From assembly GCA_000333855.2 (NCBI GenBank), contig CM007324.1, positions 166,415 to 202,978 on the forward strand: a stretch of DNA of 36,564 nt, written 5' to 3'. The DNA is from Endotrypanum monterogeii. Taxonomy: Eukaryota; Euglenozoa; Kinetoplastea; Trypanosomatida; Trypanosomatidae. Below are positions 17,474 through 26,367 of the stretch, piece by piece. The notes below the pieces were generated by a model that saw only the letters and a program-made list of their open reading frames with translations, was not told where the DNA came from and ran no database searches. The stretch's first letter is position 1; each line of letters starts with the position of its first letter. Position numbers and translations under genes: made by a program.

Positions 17474-20186
17474 ACCAGGCCGCCATCTCGAACAGAAACC
17501 TGTCCAGCCTGAGATACCGGAGCACGCGGTGGGGCAGAGGATGAAGCAGGAGCTCGTGAAGAAAAAGAAAGAGGATGCAGGCGAAGCCGATGGGGAGGGC
17601 GATGTTCGCGTAAAAATAGGGCACCTGGTACCTCCGCTTCCCCATCAGCGTGAATAGGAGCGCAATTCGGCTGCTCGCTGACCACTTCAATGGCCCCTCT
17701 GAGACCGCACCAACATCAGGAAGCGAACAGACGGGTGGAAGGACCCAGACCACGCTTCGGAGTGTTTGTTGTACCTTCGTGCATCTGTACACCTCTAGTG
17801 ATGGCGGCAATGGTACCGTGACATTCTCCGTGTCCGTGGCGTACATGGCCGCCGCTGCTGTTATGCCGACAATGCGGCGCCACCACCAAGTGAAATACAG
17901 GAGACACAGAAGCAGCGTCGTGAAAAAAAACAGCATCAGCAGATAAAGCCAGACAAGAGCGCATTCCAGTGCTCTGAGACTATCGCCCTCGAACTGTTCC
18001 AGAGGCCGAGCTGCGACGCTGCACCAGTGCCACGCTCGCATGGGAAATCTGGAGATGTGCAACCCTTGATAAGCGCACGAAACCCAAGAAGGCAGAATGT
18101 CCCAGGGCTGGACCTCGGTGGGGGCACTCTCCTGTCGACGTGCCCACATCCAGGGCAGACATCGAAGGGAGGAGGTCGGTGCGCAACGGCAGCGGTCGAT
18201 GTTCTTCAAGATGGTGAGGAACCACAACTTCACTGTATAAAACTTTGAAGGCGTGCATCTCGGCAGCTGCACCGAATGAAACCCACTGCTGGGGCGATCC
18301 ATCGCTGCGAAAGGTGTTGCGAAGGGGGTCGCCGCTTCACTCGGCGGGTTCCCTGCGAAAGCACCTCTCGTTGTCATTTTTTGTGCCACCCGCTGAGCAT
18401 CACCCCCCGATGCGCTTGCACCCTCTAAGAGAGAGTGGGACTTGCTCCCATCTATGTCGACGACAGTGCGCTTCGACAAACCCTTCTTCAGCGTCGAAGT
18501 CCCTGCATCACCGCATGGATGGTCTTCCATGTATGTGATCGGGGCTGCTGGGGTTGATGTGCCGGGATCGGCCCCTACCACGACACCCTGCATCTTGTCC
18601 TGATCGGCCAGCGGAGACGAGAAGACCCCCGCAGTGCCTGGCCACGTCAAGTTCGACGCTGCCTCTGGGTGTGGATGCGGGACGCAGACGAGGCACCACG
18701 ACACCCAGCGGAGCCTACGCATCGTCGCAGTCGCTGCCGCCACACGACGTGCAGTTATTTTCTGCTCTCTTTTGCTTTCGCTATACCGGCAGGCAATATT
18801 TTCTTCAAGTTGCTGAAGAGCGCGCCGGCGCAGCGTGTGACCGCCGATCAAGAGCAGTACGTACGTGACTGTCGTCAGTACACCAGCGGGCAGTAGCCAA
18901 AACCACACAGCGGCGTTGTCGTCCAGTTCATAGCTGTACCATGCAAAGTAATAGGTGATTGCGAGACGCCACGTTCCGAAGATTATGTAGGCTACATACC
19001 CGATGAAGAACCCAAAAGACGTTATGGATGGCACGCGCCCATGACACCTAAAGGTACGCGAGAGGGCGAGGGTGTGGGGGTCCTTGGGTGATCCAAGACA
19101 CAAGGGCAGGGGGTTGGTCTGATGACCTGCACTAGATGCACACTCCTTTGCTTTGGAGGCGTCGAGCCATGCGGGTGTGGGGTATTTCATCCAAGGTATT
19201 CCAGTGAGTGGTGGGCTGCTGGCGCTAGACCCCGGAAAGTCGAAGTCTTGCTGAGAGGCCAGATATTCCGTGGTCGCCGTTAGTGTCCCTGTGGGCGAGT
19301 TGGGGAGCGTGCGGTGTGCATGATCGCAGTTTCTCTTACTGTTCATACTCGCACCGCTAGCATCGTAACTGCTGGCGCACGGTGGTGCCCCAAGCGTTCG
19401 AGGGCCCTGCTGAGGGAATATTGCGAGGAAGTGAACCAAACCACTGCCGAGAAGACCCGTCATGCTCACCTCGAGAAGGATGAAGGCCAACTCCGGGTGA
19501 TTGCGCGTCACGGCATACAGATCCAGGGGTGGCGAGGTCGCTGACTCTCTCATGATTTTATTCTCTGCTTGTGGAACAAGGATCGATACTGCCAACCACA
19601 TAAAAAGGTGAGGAAGCAGCGCGGCTGCCAAACAGCGTCCAAGGGCGCGCCACAATGTTTTGCGGGCGACCCCCATGTAGTCCACCACGCCCGAGGCGGT
19701 CACTGTTCGTGTGTAAACCGTTGGGGACACAGGGGTGACGGGTTGGGTCGTCCCGGGTGTTGGGTTGGTGTGGTGTGGTGTCATCGCAGAGCTCGTGCTC
19801 GCAGTATTGACGACGACCGCCGCAGAGAAATGAGACACTGTTGGTGTTGTGTGCTGACACGCGCTGCGGTAGCAACCCTCGCGGTGGGATCCGTCGACAA
19901 CGTCACAGCATCCTGTTGAGGTAGGTGACCCCTTCCATTGCGTTTTTCTGCATTGCGAATCCAGTGCACGGGTGCACGTGGGGGGTTCTGCCGTTACCGT
20001 TAAGCCTGCTAACGTACTAGAGGTGCTTGTGTGTGATGTCTCTCTCGTGCTCCTGGGGAAGAAAGGATTATTTTCTCGAGTGTCAAGCACAATGGGTGAG
20101 GTAGGGGCATCTGTGCCATCTTGGCAGAGCGAGTGACTACGCGATGAGGGGTCGCACGTGGGGCTCGAAGGGTTCACGTCGGTCAT
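17472..20186 (-). CDS. Multi-span membrane protein, divergent DHHC-like paralogue of the neighbouring ankyrin gene
   Basis: This 904-residue protein starts at the ATG at 20186; upstream in-frame sequence reaches 20240 only through a GTG. Residues 1-170 are Ser/Thr-rich. About six hydrophobic segments follow, near 186-204, 232-256, 390-416, 427-449, 743-765 and 857-879. It aligns with the adjacent ankyrin protein in the first span (LAxAxLPxxF...SI, 186-202; 8 of 18 identical) and the third/fourth spans (410-443, with WLxPA; 12 of 34 identical). In the loop before span five, residues 715-742 (PMRAWHWCSV...F...C) line up with the DHHC cysteine-rich domain after one gap: C722 fits the first Cys, E733-G-D-S736 sits where DHHC should be, and C742 fits the NC cysteine. 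The loop before it is about 290 residues, much longer than in the neighbour. No catalytic Cys is seen. The membrane protein call is firm; the DHHC origin is an inference from alignment by eye. Confidence 0.75.
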   Translation of the reverse strand: MTDVNPSSPTCDPSSRSHSLCQDGTDAPTSPIVLDTRENNPFFPRSTRETSHTSTSSTLAGLTVTAEPPTCTRALDSQCRKTQWKGSPTSTGCCDVVDGSHREGCYRSACQHTTPTVSHFSAAVVVNTASTSSAMTPHHTNPTPGTTQPVTPVSPTVYTRTVTASGVVDYMGVARKTLWRALGRCLAAALLPHLFMWLAVSILVPQAENKIMRESATSPPLDLYAVTRNHPELAFILLEVSMTGLLGSGLVHFLAIFPQQGPRTLGAPPCASSYDASGASMNSKRNCDHAHRTLPNSPTGTLTATTEYLASQQDFDFPGSSASSPPLTGIPWMKYPTPAWLDASKAKECASSAGHQTNPLPLCLGSPKDPHTLALSRTFRCHGRVPSITSFGFFIGYVAYIIFGTWRLAITYYFAWYSYELDDNAAVWFWLLPAGVLTTVTYVLLLIGGHTLRRRALQQLEENIACRYSESKREQKITARRVAAATATMRRLRWVSWCLVCVPHPHPEAASNLTWPGTAGVFSSPLADQDKMQGVVVGADPGTSTPAAPITYMEDHPCGDAGTSTLKKGLSKRTVVDIDGSKSHSLLEGASASGGDAQRVAQKMTTRGAFAGNPPSEAATPFATPFAAMDRPSSGFHSVQLPRCTPSKFYTVKLWFLTILKNIDRCRCAPTSSLRCLPWMWARRQESAPTEVQPWDILPSWVSCAYQGLHISRFPMRAWHWCSVAARPLEQFEGDSLRALECALVWLYLLMLFFFTTLLLCLLYFTWWWRRIVGITAAAAMYATDTENVTVPLPPSLEVYRCTKVQQTLRSVVWVLPPVCSLPDVGAVSEGPLKWSASSRIALLFTLMGKRRYQVPYFYANIALPIGFACILFLFLHELLLHPLPHRVLRYLRLDRFLFEMAAW

Positions 20187-21230
20187 TGCGTTACAGCGCA
20201 GTTTTTTCCCCCCCCCTCCCTCCACCAAATTCTGTTTCACTGAAGGATCGTCCTTGTGTTTGAGAACAGCAGTGGCGAGATGCGACCTGCTTCTGTCAGT
20301 ACGAGGATAGAGGAGAGCTCCCCCCCCTTCTCCACCGTTTTTTTTTTTTGACGGTGAGGTGGGGGTGGAGTATAAAGAAAATGAAAAAAAAATGAAAAAA
20401 ATACAAAAAAAAAGTTATTAGCGTCAACACCTTGCTCTTTATATATACACACTTCCTTTGATAACAGCAAGCGACGACGCACAGGCGGCCACCAGCGAAT
20501 TAGGTGCTCTGTGTCGGTTAGGTGTGAGTAAGCGCAGTGTGTCACTGAGGAGCATGAGAAGAACGATGACGGTTACAGTGTTACAGTGGTGTCCAGCAGA
20601 GGCTGCGAGGAGGTCTACGAATGAATCGACGAGTATCGCCCCTCCCTCCACCACACACACACACACCGCCGATGAGAAAAGAGGAGGCACAGATGAAGGT
20701 TGTCTTGTGGAAAGTAACGACTCATGGTCTACTAGCGAGCTTCACGTTTGTGTCGATCTTTTGTTTCCAAGATGTAGTGGTGTTTGCTGAGTTGGCCAGA
20801 GAGAGAGCGCACTATGGGCTGTGCTGCGTTCATTCTTTGGGCAGATGATCGCGAGGAAGGACCATACGCCTCAGCATTGCTTCCGTCACCGGTTACATGC
20901 ATTCCTAACAGACATACACTTGGAGAGTCTAAAGCAGGAATCTTTGCACGCACGCACGCACATCTGTGGGTGTATGTGTTTAGGCGACCGCGCTGGTATA
21001 TTTATATATCTATGCCACATCAGCATCTGCGACAGAGTACTGATCGCTTTATCTTTTCTAGCATCTCCACCTCACCTGGTTGAGACGCAAGCAAACAAAC
21101 CAAAACTTTGGCGAGATGGGAGACTGGGAGGAGAACTGAGTCCTACTGTGGTCGGATACACTAATACATGCGATATTGCCGTGTAGGGACGTCGAGAGGC
21201 GCTAGGGAATGTGAAGAAAGGCGACAAGAG

Positions 21231-21268
<38 letters not shown>

Positions 21269-21763
21269 GTAAAAAAGTTGAAACACAGCGTTGCTAAATA
21301 TTTATTGAAGTGGGTGTGACAATACCTTTCTCTTGCACGTGGCATCCGTCGCAATGATGGAGCTTCCTGCTAGCTATAGATGCTCCCCTGAGAGAAGAAA
21401 GAAAAAAAAAAAAGTTGTCGATATGGCTTGCGCAGTTGCAGGGGTGCACAATGGGCAGTGGGATGAAGGAAGCAACAACAACAACAACAAGGGCTTCATC
21501 GACTTTGCATAGCCGCTGGCTCCACCAGAGGTCTTATTGGTTTTACAGTTTCCAGAACATCACGTCGAGACAAAAGATAGGAATCCTAGAACGAGGGAGG
21601 GGCGCTTACGGGCGAGGGCAACGGCAGCAGGAACATGCACACACACACACACGCATCATAACAGCGAGTGCTTTTCACATTCCAAACCGAATACATCTTT
21701 TTCCATTTTCTACTCTTCTGCATCACTTGGGACTGTTTGCGCACGCCCCCTTTTCTTCTCCCT
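20187..21763. other. Intergenic between the two DHHC-like genes
   Basis: No supported gene. Next to 20187 is the 5' flank of the DHHC-like gene, with purine runs at about 20379-20412 that read as a polypyrimidine tract on the sense strand. A (CA)n run lies at 21234-21267 and a short A-run near 21402-21413. Most of 20450-21763 has ordinary base composition but no long or conserved frame; it should hold the 3' UTR of the ankyrin gene. Confidence 0.55.
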
Positions 21764-24748
21764 TCACAAGAGGCCGCCCTCGCCGTTTTCGATGGATTGC
21801 ATATAGAAGCGGTACATCTCTCTCGCTCTCTTCAACGCCGCCTCCCACTCCTGCTGTACTTGTTCATCAGCACTACCGCGCGCAGCGGCCATGGATGTGC
21901 CAACGTTCTCACAACGAACATCGACAGACCCGCTGCGGACCATCTCGTGAAATATTCTATTCGACAGTGCTGAGCCGCTGTGTGCGCTGTCCTTGGCCGA
22001 GTTGTGCCCCTCGCCATTTGACGAGGGGTGGGTGCCCACATCCCCGTTGGCTGAATGCACCGGTATTTCTGTCGCGGGGAGGGCGGCGGTGACACTGGCT
22101 GTTGCTTCTGTTCCGTGTGTGTGAATCCTCTCTCTCGTGTGTGTGTCCGTTTGATGGGAGTGACAATGGTGGTCACTACAAGCCTGGCTGCTGGACACTT
22201 GCCACCGCTGATGATCCGTGATGACTCGTTGCAGATGATCGTTGATCTGCGGCACCCGGTACAGTTGCGTTGTGAGCGAGGACCAGCCCCAAAACTCTCG
22301 AAGGTTACACCACTTGCCGTAGTCGAACAGACTGTACACTTTACCGTCTAGCGTGAAGCAATACAGACTGCTTTCACCCTCGCTGTGCTCCAAGTCGTAC
22401 GAGGTCACGTTGCGGGATATCCGCAACACGTGCGTCCACAGCGAGTACAGGAGGGCAAGCATCAACAAGGGCAGCAACGCCTGGGTTTGCATGTAGACAA
22501 AGCGACGCTCGGCAGTTGCGAACCCGACCGACAGAAAATGTTGCTTGACATGCTCATGGACTGCTGTGCCCCCTATGGTAGCCGCAACTCGAGTGATGCT
22601 GCTCATCAGACGATGATACTCACGCGCGTAGCAGTAGAGGCAGCTCAGCAGCCAGAGCAGCACGACGTGCATCCAGAGGAATGCGCGGTGGTTGCCACCG
22701 CCGATGGGGAGGCCGATGTCGAAGCTGAAGTGGTTGTATCGTAGAACGACGCATTGGGCTTGAGGACAGTACTGCGCACGCAAGGGTTTCCGTACCATGG
22801 TGCGGAGGTCTGTGCTATATAGAAATTCCTTGGGGTACTCCCCCTTCGCACCTCGAAGACTAGCGTAGATGCCTTTGCGCTGCCCCTCCGTGCTCCTCAC
22901 GATACCCGGCGAGAGAGATGGGACGTACACAGCCAGCGCCAAGGTCGCGACAGATGCCGGAGTGAGCCACAGGGTGGCCATTCTGTGATCCTCCTCGGAA
23001 AAGCTGTAGTAGGTGTAGTAGTAATAAACCGTGGCACACCCGGCAATCGCTTGTGCGCTCAAAAAGGTGAACCACCAGCCCAGGCCTGTGCGGCGCCAGC
23101 GAGTGATACATTGGAGGCTGCGCTGCTTCATTCTGAAATAGGATCCATAGCTAACCACCAGCATCAGTAGCAAGAGAAAAAAACTATCTGTGATGCTGCA
23201 GCAGATGTAAAAAAATATGTTCGGCAACGTGGCCACTGCAAGGAATGGCCACCTATCGATTGACCTGCAGAGCCGCCACGGACTCCACACCGAGTCATTG
23301 TGCAACACCTTTTCTCGTGCGTGTGTGGTGTTGGCGTGGCTGTACGCCGTCAGCAGCGCACGCATCTTCCGAAAGTCCGCTTCACGCTCTTGCTCAGCGA
23401 GTCGGTGCTGCGCCGCGGCGGCCATGGCGGAGTGGGGCCACAGCAGCACAACCAGTTGATCTTTGCAGTATTGCTTCCAGGATTGCATACACGACGCCCG
23501 TGACTGGGCGCGTTGTAGTGGTGTGGCCCCGCTGTTGTCGGCTGCGTAGATGTTGGCGCCTTTCGTCAGCAGTGCCCACACGAGGGTCACATCACCAGTG
23601 ACCACCGCGTGATGCAGCGCCGTGGCGCCGCTCTGCAGGGCGTTCATGTTGGAAATCTCCGCAGTGACAGGGCTCACCGCATCGCCAGCCCCGAGGTGGG
23701 TGGGGAGGTGAGCACCTGTTTTTGAAGTGATATGGTTCGTGGGTGGCACCGAGGCGTCGTCGAAGGATTGCGCCGAGCCCTGTGCTCTGTGCACCTCCCC
23801 CTGGTCACCACCTGCAAGAGGCGTCAGGAATGTCGTGGTGGTGAGTGTGCGACTGTCGCCGACATCAGGTCGAGCTGCCCTCGCGCCCGTCAAGCATGCT
23901 CGGTTAGGCAACGCTCCAGACGACACAGCCCCCGCCTCCTCTTCCTCCTCATCATCGCGCATGTTGACATTTATTCCGATCTGCTCAATCAGGTAAAGCA
24001 CAACGAACGTGTTGCCAAATGAGCGACACGCCACGTGCAGCAGTCGCTCGCGCTTTGCGGCTTCGTAAAAAGCTTGCTCCCCCATCCATACTCGCAGCGT
24101 CTCCATTACGTACGGGTAGGCCACGGCGTAGCTCAGCACCGTACGTCCTCGTCCGTCCTGAACGTTCAGGTCCGCCCCCTTGGTTAGCAGCAGCTGCACC
24201 ACATGATTCTTCTGTCGTGATGCCGCTACCATCAGCGGCGTTTGGCCCTGTCCGCCCCGCATGGCGGCGTTGACATCGGCTCCGTTGTCGATGAGAAAAG
24301 AAATGATTGTTTTGTTTTGACATGGCGCGTTCAGGATGCAACTCGTGCCACCCCTGTCCTCTCCGTCTACTCGAGAGCGCATCACATTTCCTATTTGACG
24401 TATCGAGTGAAGGTCAGACATGTCGCCACCGCTTTGGGGGCCCGCTTCGTTGAGCGGCCGCACTGTGCCTGCGGAGGCAACGTGTAGCGCTGTCGCACCG
24501 TCGTCATCTCGCGTGGCGTTGACCTGCACTCCACTCAGCAAAAAAGTTGTGAGAAGAGCCAAATTTTCGTCGTTCAGAAGACACTCGAAGAAGGTACGCC
24601 GGTCTACGCGGGTGTGGACGAGATCTATCGGCTTGCCCCGATAGGGCGCTGCACCAATGTCGGGGGTAGTTCCCACATCCGGTTGCAGATAATACGAGAG
24701 AGGAAGCGATCCGCCGTTCTTCTTTACGGCGCTTTGGAACACCTGCAT
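21764..24748 (-). CDS. Ankyrin-repeat, DHHC-type (AKR1/HIP14-like) membrane protein with lost DHHC motif
   Basis: This 994-residue protein has ankyrin repeats (clear units near 81-93, 145-176, 177-209 and 371-412, interrupted by a variable insert at about 265-365), then six predicted spans near 501-519, 522-538, 557-578, 590-610, 689-707 and 755-775. That is the layout of ankyrin-containing palmitoyltransferases (Akr1, ZDHHC13/17), which attach palmitate to Cys of proteins at Golgi or other membranes. Between spans four and five, KPLRAQYC (654-661) to GGGNHRAF (683-690) aligns without gaps to the cysteine-rich domain. DHHC becomes N672-H673-F674-S675, the second and third zinc Cys become A664 and V667, and the NC cysteine becomes P681. 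After span six, NVTSYD (780-785) matches the TTxE motif and FDYGKWCNLREF (808-819) matches the C-terminal family motif. The fold seems kept but the acyl-accepting Cys is gone. The tail is His/Ser-rich. It begins at a true ATG. Confidence 0.88.
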   Translation of the reverse strand: MQVFQSAVKKNGGSLPLSYYLQPDVGTTPDIGAAPYRGKPIDLVHTRVDRRTFFECLLNDENLALLTTFLLSGVQVNATRDDDGATALHVASAGTVRPLNEAGPQSGGDMSDLHSIRQIGNVMRSRVDGEDRGGTSCILNAPCQNKTIISFLIDNGADVNAAMRGGQGQTPLMVAASRQKNHVVQLLLTKGADLNVQDGRGRTVLSYAVAYPYVMETLRVWMGEQAFYEAAKRERLLHVACRSFGNTFVVLYLIEQIGINVNMRDDEEEEEAGAVSSGALPNRACLTGARAARPDVGDSRTLTTTTFLTPLAGGDQGEVHRAQGSAQSFDDASVPPTNHITSKTGAHLPTHLGAGDAVSPVTAEISNMNALQSGATALHHAVVTGDVTLVWALLTKGANIYAADNSGATPLQRAQSRASCMQSWKQYCKDQLVVLLWPHSAMAAAAQHRLAEQEREADFRKMRALLTAYSHANTTHAREKVLHNDSVWSPWRLCRSIDRWPFLAVATLPNIFFYICCSITDSFFLLLLMLVVSYGSYFRMKQRSLQCITRWRRTGLGWWFTFLSAQAIAGCATVYYYYTYYSFSEEDHRMATLWLTPASVATLALAVYVPSLSPGIVRSTEGQRKGIYASLRGAKGEYPKEFLYSTDLRTMVRKPLRAQYCPQAQCVVLRYNHFSFDIGLPIGGGNHRAFLWMHVVLLWLLSCLYCYAREYHRLMSSITRVAATIGGTAVHEHVKQHFLSVGFATAERRFVYMQTQALLPLLMLALLYSLWTHVLRISRNVTSYDLEHSEGESSLYCFTLDGKVYSLFDYGKWCNLREFWGWSSLTTQLYRVPQINDHLQRVITDHQRWQVSSSQACSDHHCHSHQTDTHTRERIHTHGTEATASVTAALPATEIPVHSANGDVGTHPSSNGEGHNSAKDSAHSGSALSNRIFHEMVRSGSVDVRCENVGTSMAAARGSADEQVQQEWEAALKRAREMYRFYMQSIENGEGGLL

Positions 24749-25269
24749 GATGATTTATTTTTGTGGGGGAAGGGGGTAGGGGATATGTATAGAAAAAAAA
24801 AGCATATATAGATATGTATATGTTCGTATTATGTTTGGTTTGCAGCTAGGGAAAGGGCGATATATTTGATTACACACTGTTTGATATCTACTTGCTACAA
24901 TGATAGGTACACTACACGGCGCTGCACTCTATCGAAGTCCTTCACACTCCGAGGCGTCACAGGAGGGAGGAAGGGGTGGAGGTTCGGGTGTGCGTTGTGC
25001 ACAGAAAATTGGAGGGGGGGATATCAAAACAGAGAGGCGGCTCACGCGGTTGAGTCTAGGTCAAGCACACACTGTGGTGCAGTACCGATCCCGATCGCGC
25101 CCATGGATGTGCTCAGATGGAGCTCTAGGTCATCACTGCCTCATCGATGGGAGGGGCGGTGCCGTCACTGTGAACCTTTTTTTTTTTTTCGATTAGATGA
25201 TACGTCTCTCACTCGCACACACGCACGCCCCCTCCAAAAAAAAAAAAAGAAAAACAAGAAGCCAGTGTG
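24749..25269. other. Intergenic upstream of the ankyrin gene
   Basis: No gene was seen. On the minus strand a poly(T) and C-rich tract (about 24765-24802) precedes the ATG at 24748 with no AG between them; the nearest suitable AG is farther upstream at plus 24846-24847 after a CCCTTTCCCT tract, giving a leader of roughly 100 bases. A-runs at about 25236-25247 and T-runs near 25179-25190 complete the stretch. Confidence 0.5.
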
Positions 25270-26367
25270 CTATGCTTCACGAGACCGCTTACGACGCTCT
25301 GTTGTGATCTCAACAGGATCACCACCACATCCAGAAGCGGCAGAAGCAGCATTCACACCGAGAAGGGTATTGCTGCTGCTACCGCCATGATTGTCTTTCA
25401 TTGCTGAGTCGTCGAGCGTCTTTCTCATCACTACCGGCGTGAAAAGCAGTCGTGATGCTTCCTGCTGCTGCCGCGCTAGCTCCGCGAGCGGCACCACATC
25501 GTACGCCCGCAGCCCGTCCACGAGTCGGCGCATTTTTTCTATTCCCCGCTGCAGTTCTCTTCGAGATTCCGCCAGTCGCACGCTGGCCTGCTCCATACGT
25601 GCAGCAAGGGTGTCTCGAGTACAGGTCAGGCTTAGTTCCTCTGGGGTCTGGGAGGAGTGCACAGGACCGGAAGACGACGACGACGCCAGCGGCGAGTCGG
25701 TGAGGATGTTCGCAGCAGCGCAGCTTCTCGCCTTGTTCGACTCCCCGTCACTGGTGGATGGTGCTTCCTCTGTGCTGTGGGCTTGTTTCTCCTGCGGTAA
25801 CCCGTTCGACTCCCCGCTGGATAGCGTTTGTCGCGCATCGTACAGCTGCAGAGCTTTGCGATAGCACCCTACTTCCTTTGCAGCCGCTGCGCCTGCTACA
25901 AACGGCGACCAGATGAGCTCATGGAGAAGATGGCACCCGCCGAACGGGAGCAAAGGAGCGTCGACAAGAGCCCGCTGCAACACAGCCGTCACCGCCAACG
26001 CCGACGCTGGGTTTGACATTGCTGCGCTGCCTGATGCGCTTGCCTGCGCAATCACCGCGCGCTGTGCCGCGTCTAACGTGCTGGGAATCGACGCTAAGTC
26101 TTCTGTCGTATCACCCAAGGTCGAGTCCGAATGCGGGGCTGGGGATATTCGCATCACCGCGGTTGGCAACGGCTGCTGCTGCTGCGGCGGTGGCGGTGGC
26201 GGTGGTGGGCGCAATGAGCGGAGCGTTTCACCAATCATGAAGGGATTCTTCGAGATGCGCTCAAGCATGAAGGCGGCAAACGATGATGTTGGGACACTGG
26301 TCGACGCGGCAGAGCTTCTCGCGGCCCCTGCCGGCGGCGGGAGAGAGCTCGCAAGAGACGGCAACAT
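25270..26367 (-). CDS. Conserved-looking protein of unknown function with C-terminal coiled coil
   Basis: This 365-residue protein was not recognised. It has an Ala/Ser-rich start; a short motif at 30-53 (FAAFMLERISKNPFMIGETLRSLR) that looks structured; a Pro8-Gln4 run at 54-65; a helical region at about 96-180, with HLLHELIWSPFVAGAAAAKEVGCYRKALQLYDAR-like sequence resembling a helical bundle; a Ser-rich linker; a likely coiled coil at about 250-308 (RMEQASVRLAESRRELQRGIEKMRRLV); and a basic end, ERRKRSREA, that could be a nuclear signal. No signal peptide or membrane span is visible. It begins at a true ATG (26365-26367). Codon use and length of open frame support a real gene. No function is proposed; coiled-coil proteins like this are common among cytoskeletal and nuclear proteins. 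Confidence 0.75.
   Translation of the reverse strand: MLPSLASSLPPPAGAARSSAASTSVPTSSFAAFMLERISKNPFMIGETLRSLRPPPPPPPPQQQQPLPTAVMRISPAPHSDSTLGDTTEDLASIPSTLDAAQRAVIAQASASGSAAMSNPASALAVTAVLQRALVDAPLLPFGGCHLLHELIWSPFVAGAAAAKEVGCYRKALQLYDARQTLSSGESNGLPQEKQAHSTEEAPSTSDGESNKARSCAAANILTDSPLASSSSSGPVHSSQTPEELSLTCTRDTLAARMEQASVRLAESRRELQRGIEKMRRLVDGLRAYDVVPLAELARQQQEASRLLFTPVVMRKTLDDSAMKDNHGGSSSNTLLGVNAASAASGCGGDPVEITTERRKRSREA

Noticed and set aside
17520..17620. Similarity of ANIALPIG in the left membrane protein to DIGLPIG in the degenerate cysteine-rich domain of the right one
   Set aside because: The left copy lies in the last membrane span, not in the loop before span five; the better alignment puts the degenerate motif at residues 715-742.
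20187..20240. Longer start of the DHHC-like membrane protein
   Set aside because: The extended frame begins with GTG, not ATG, and passes through a G-run; the first in-frame ATG is at 20186.
21764..24748. Annotation as an active palmitoyltransferase
   Set aside because: The architecture fits, but the DHHC motif and most zinc Cys are absent, so activity should not be assumed.
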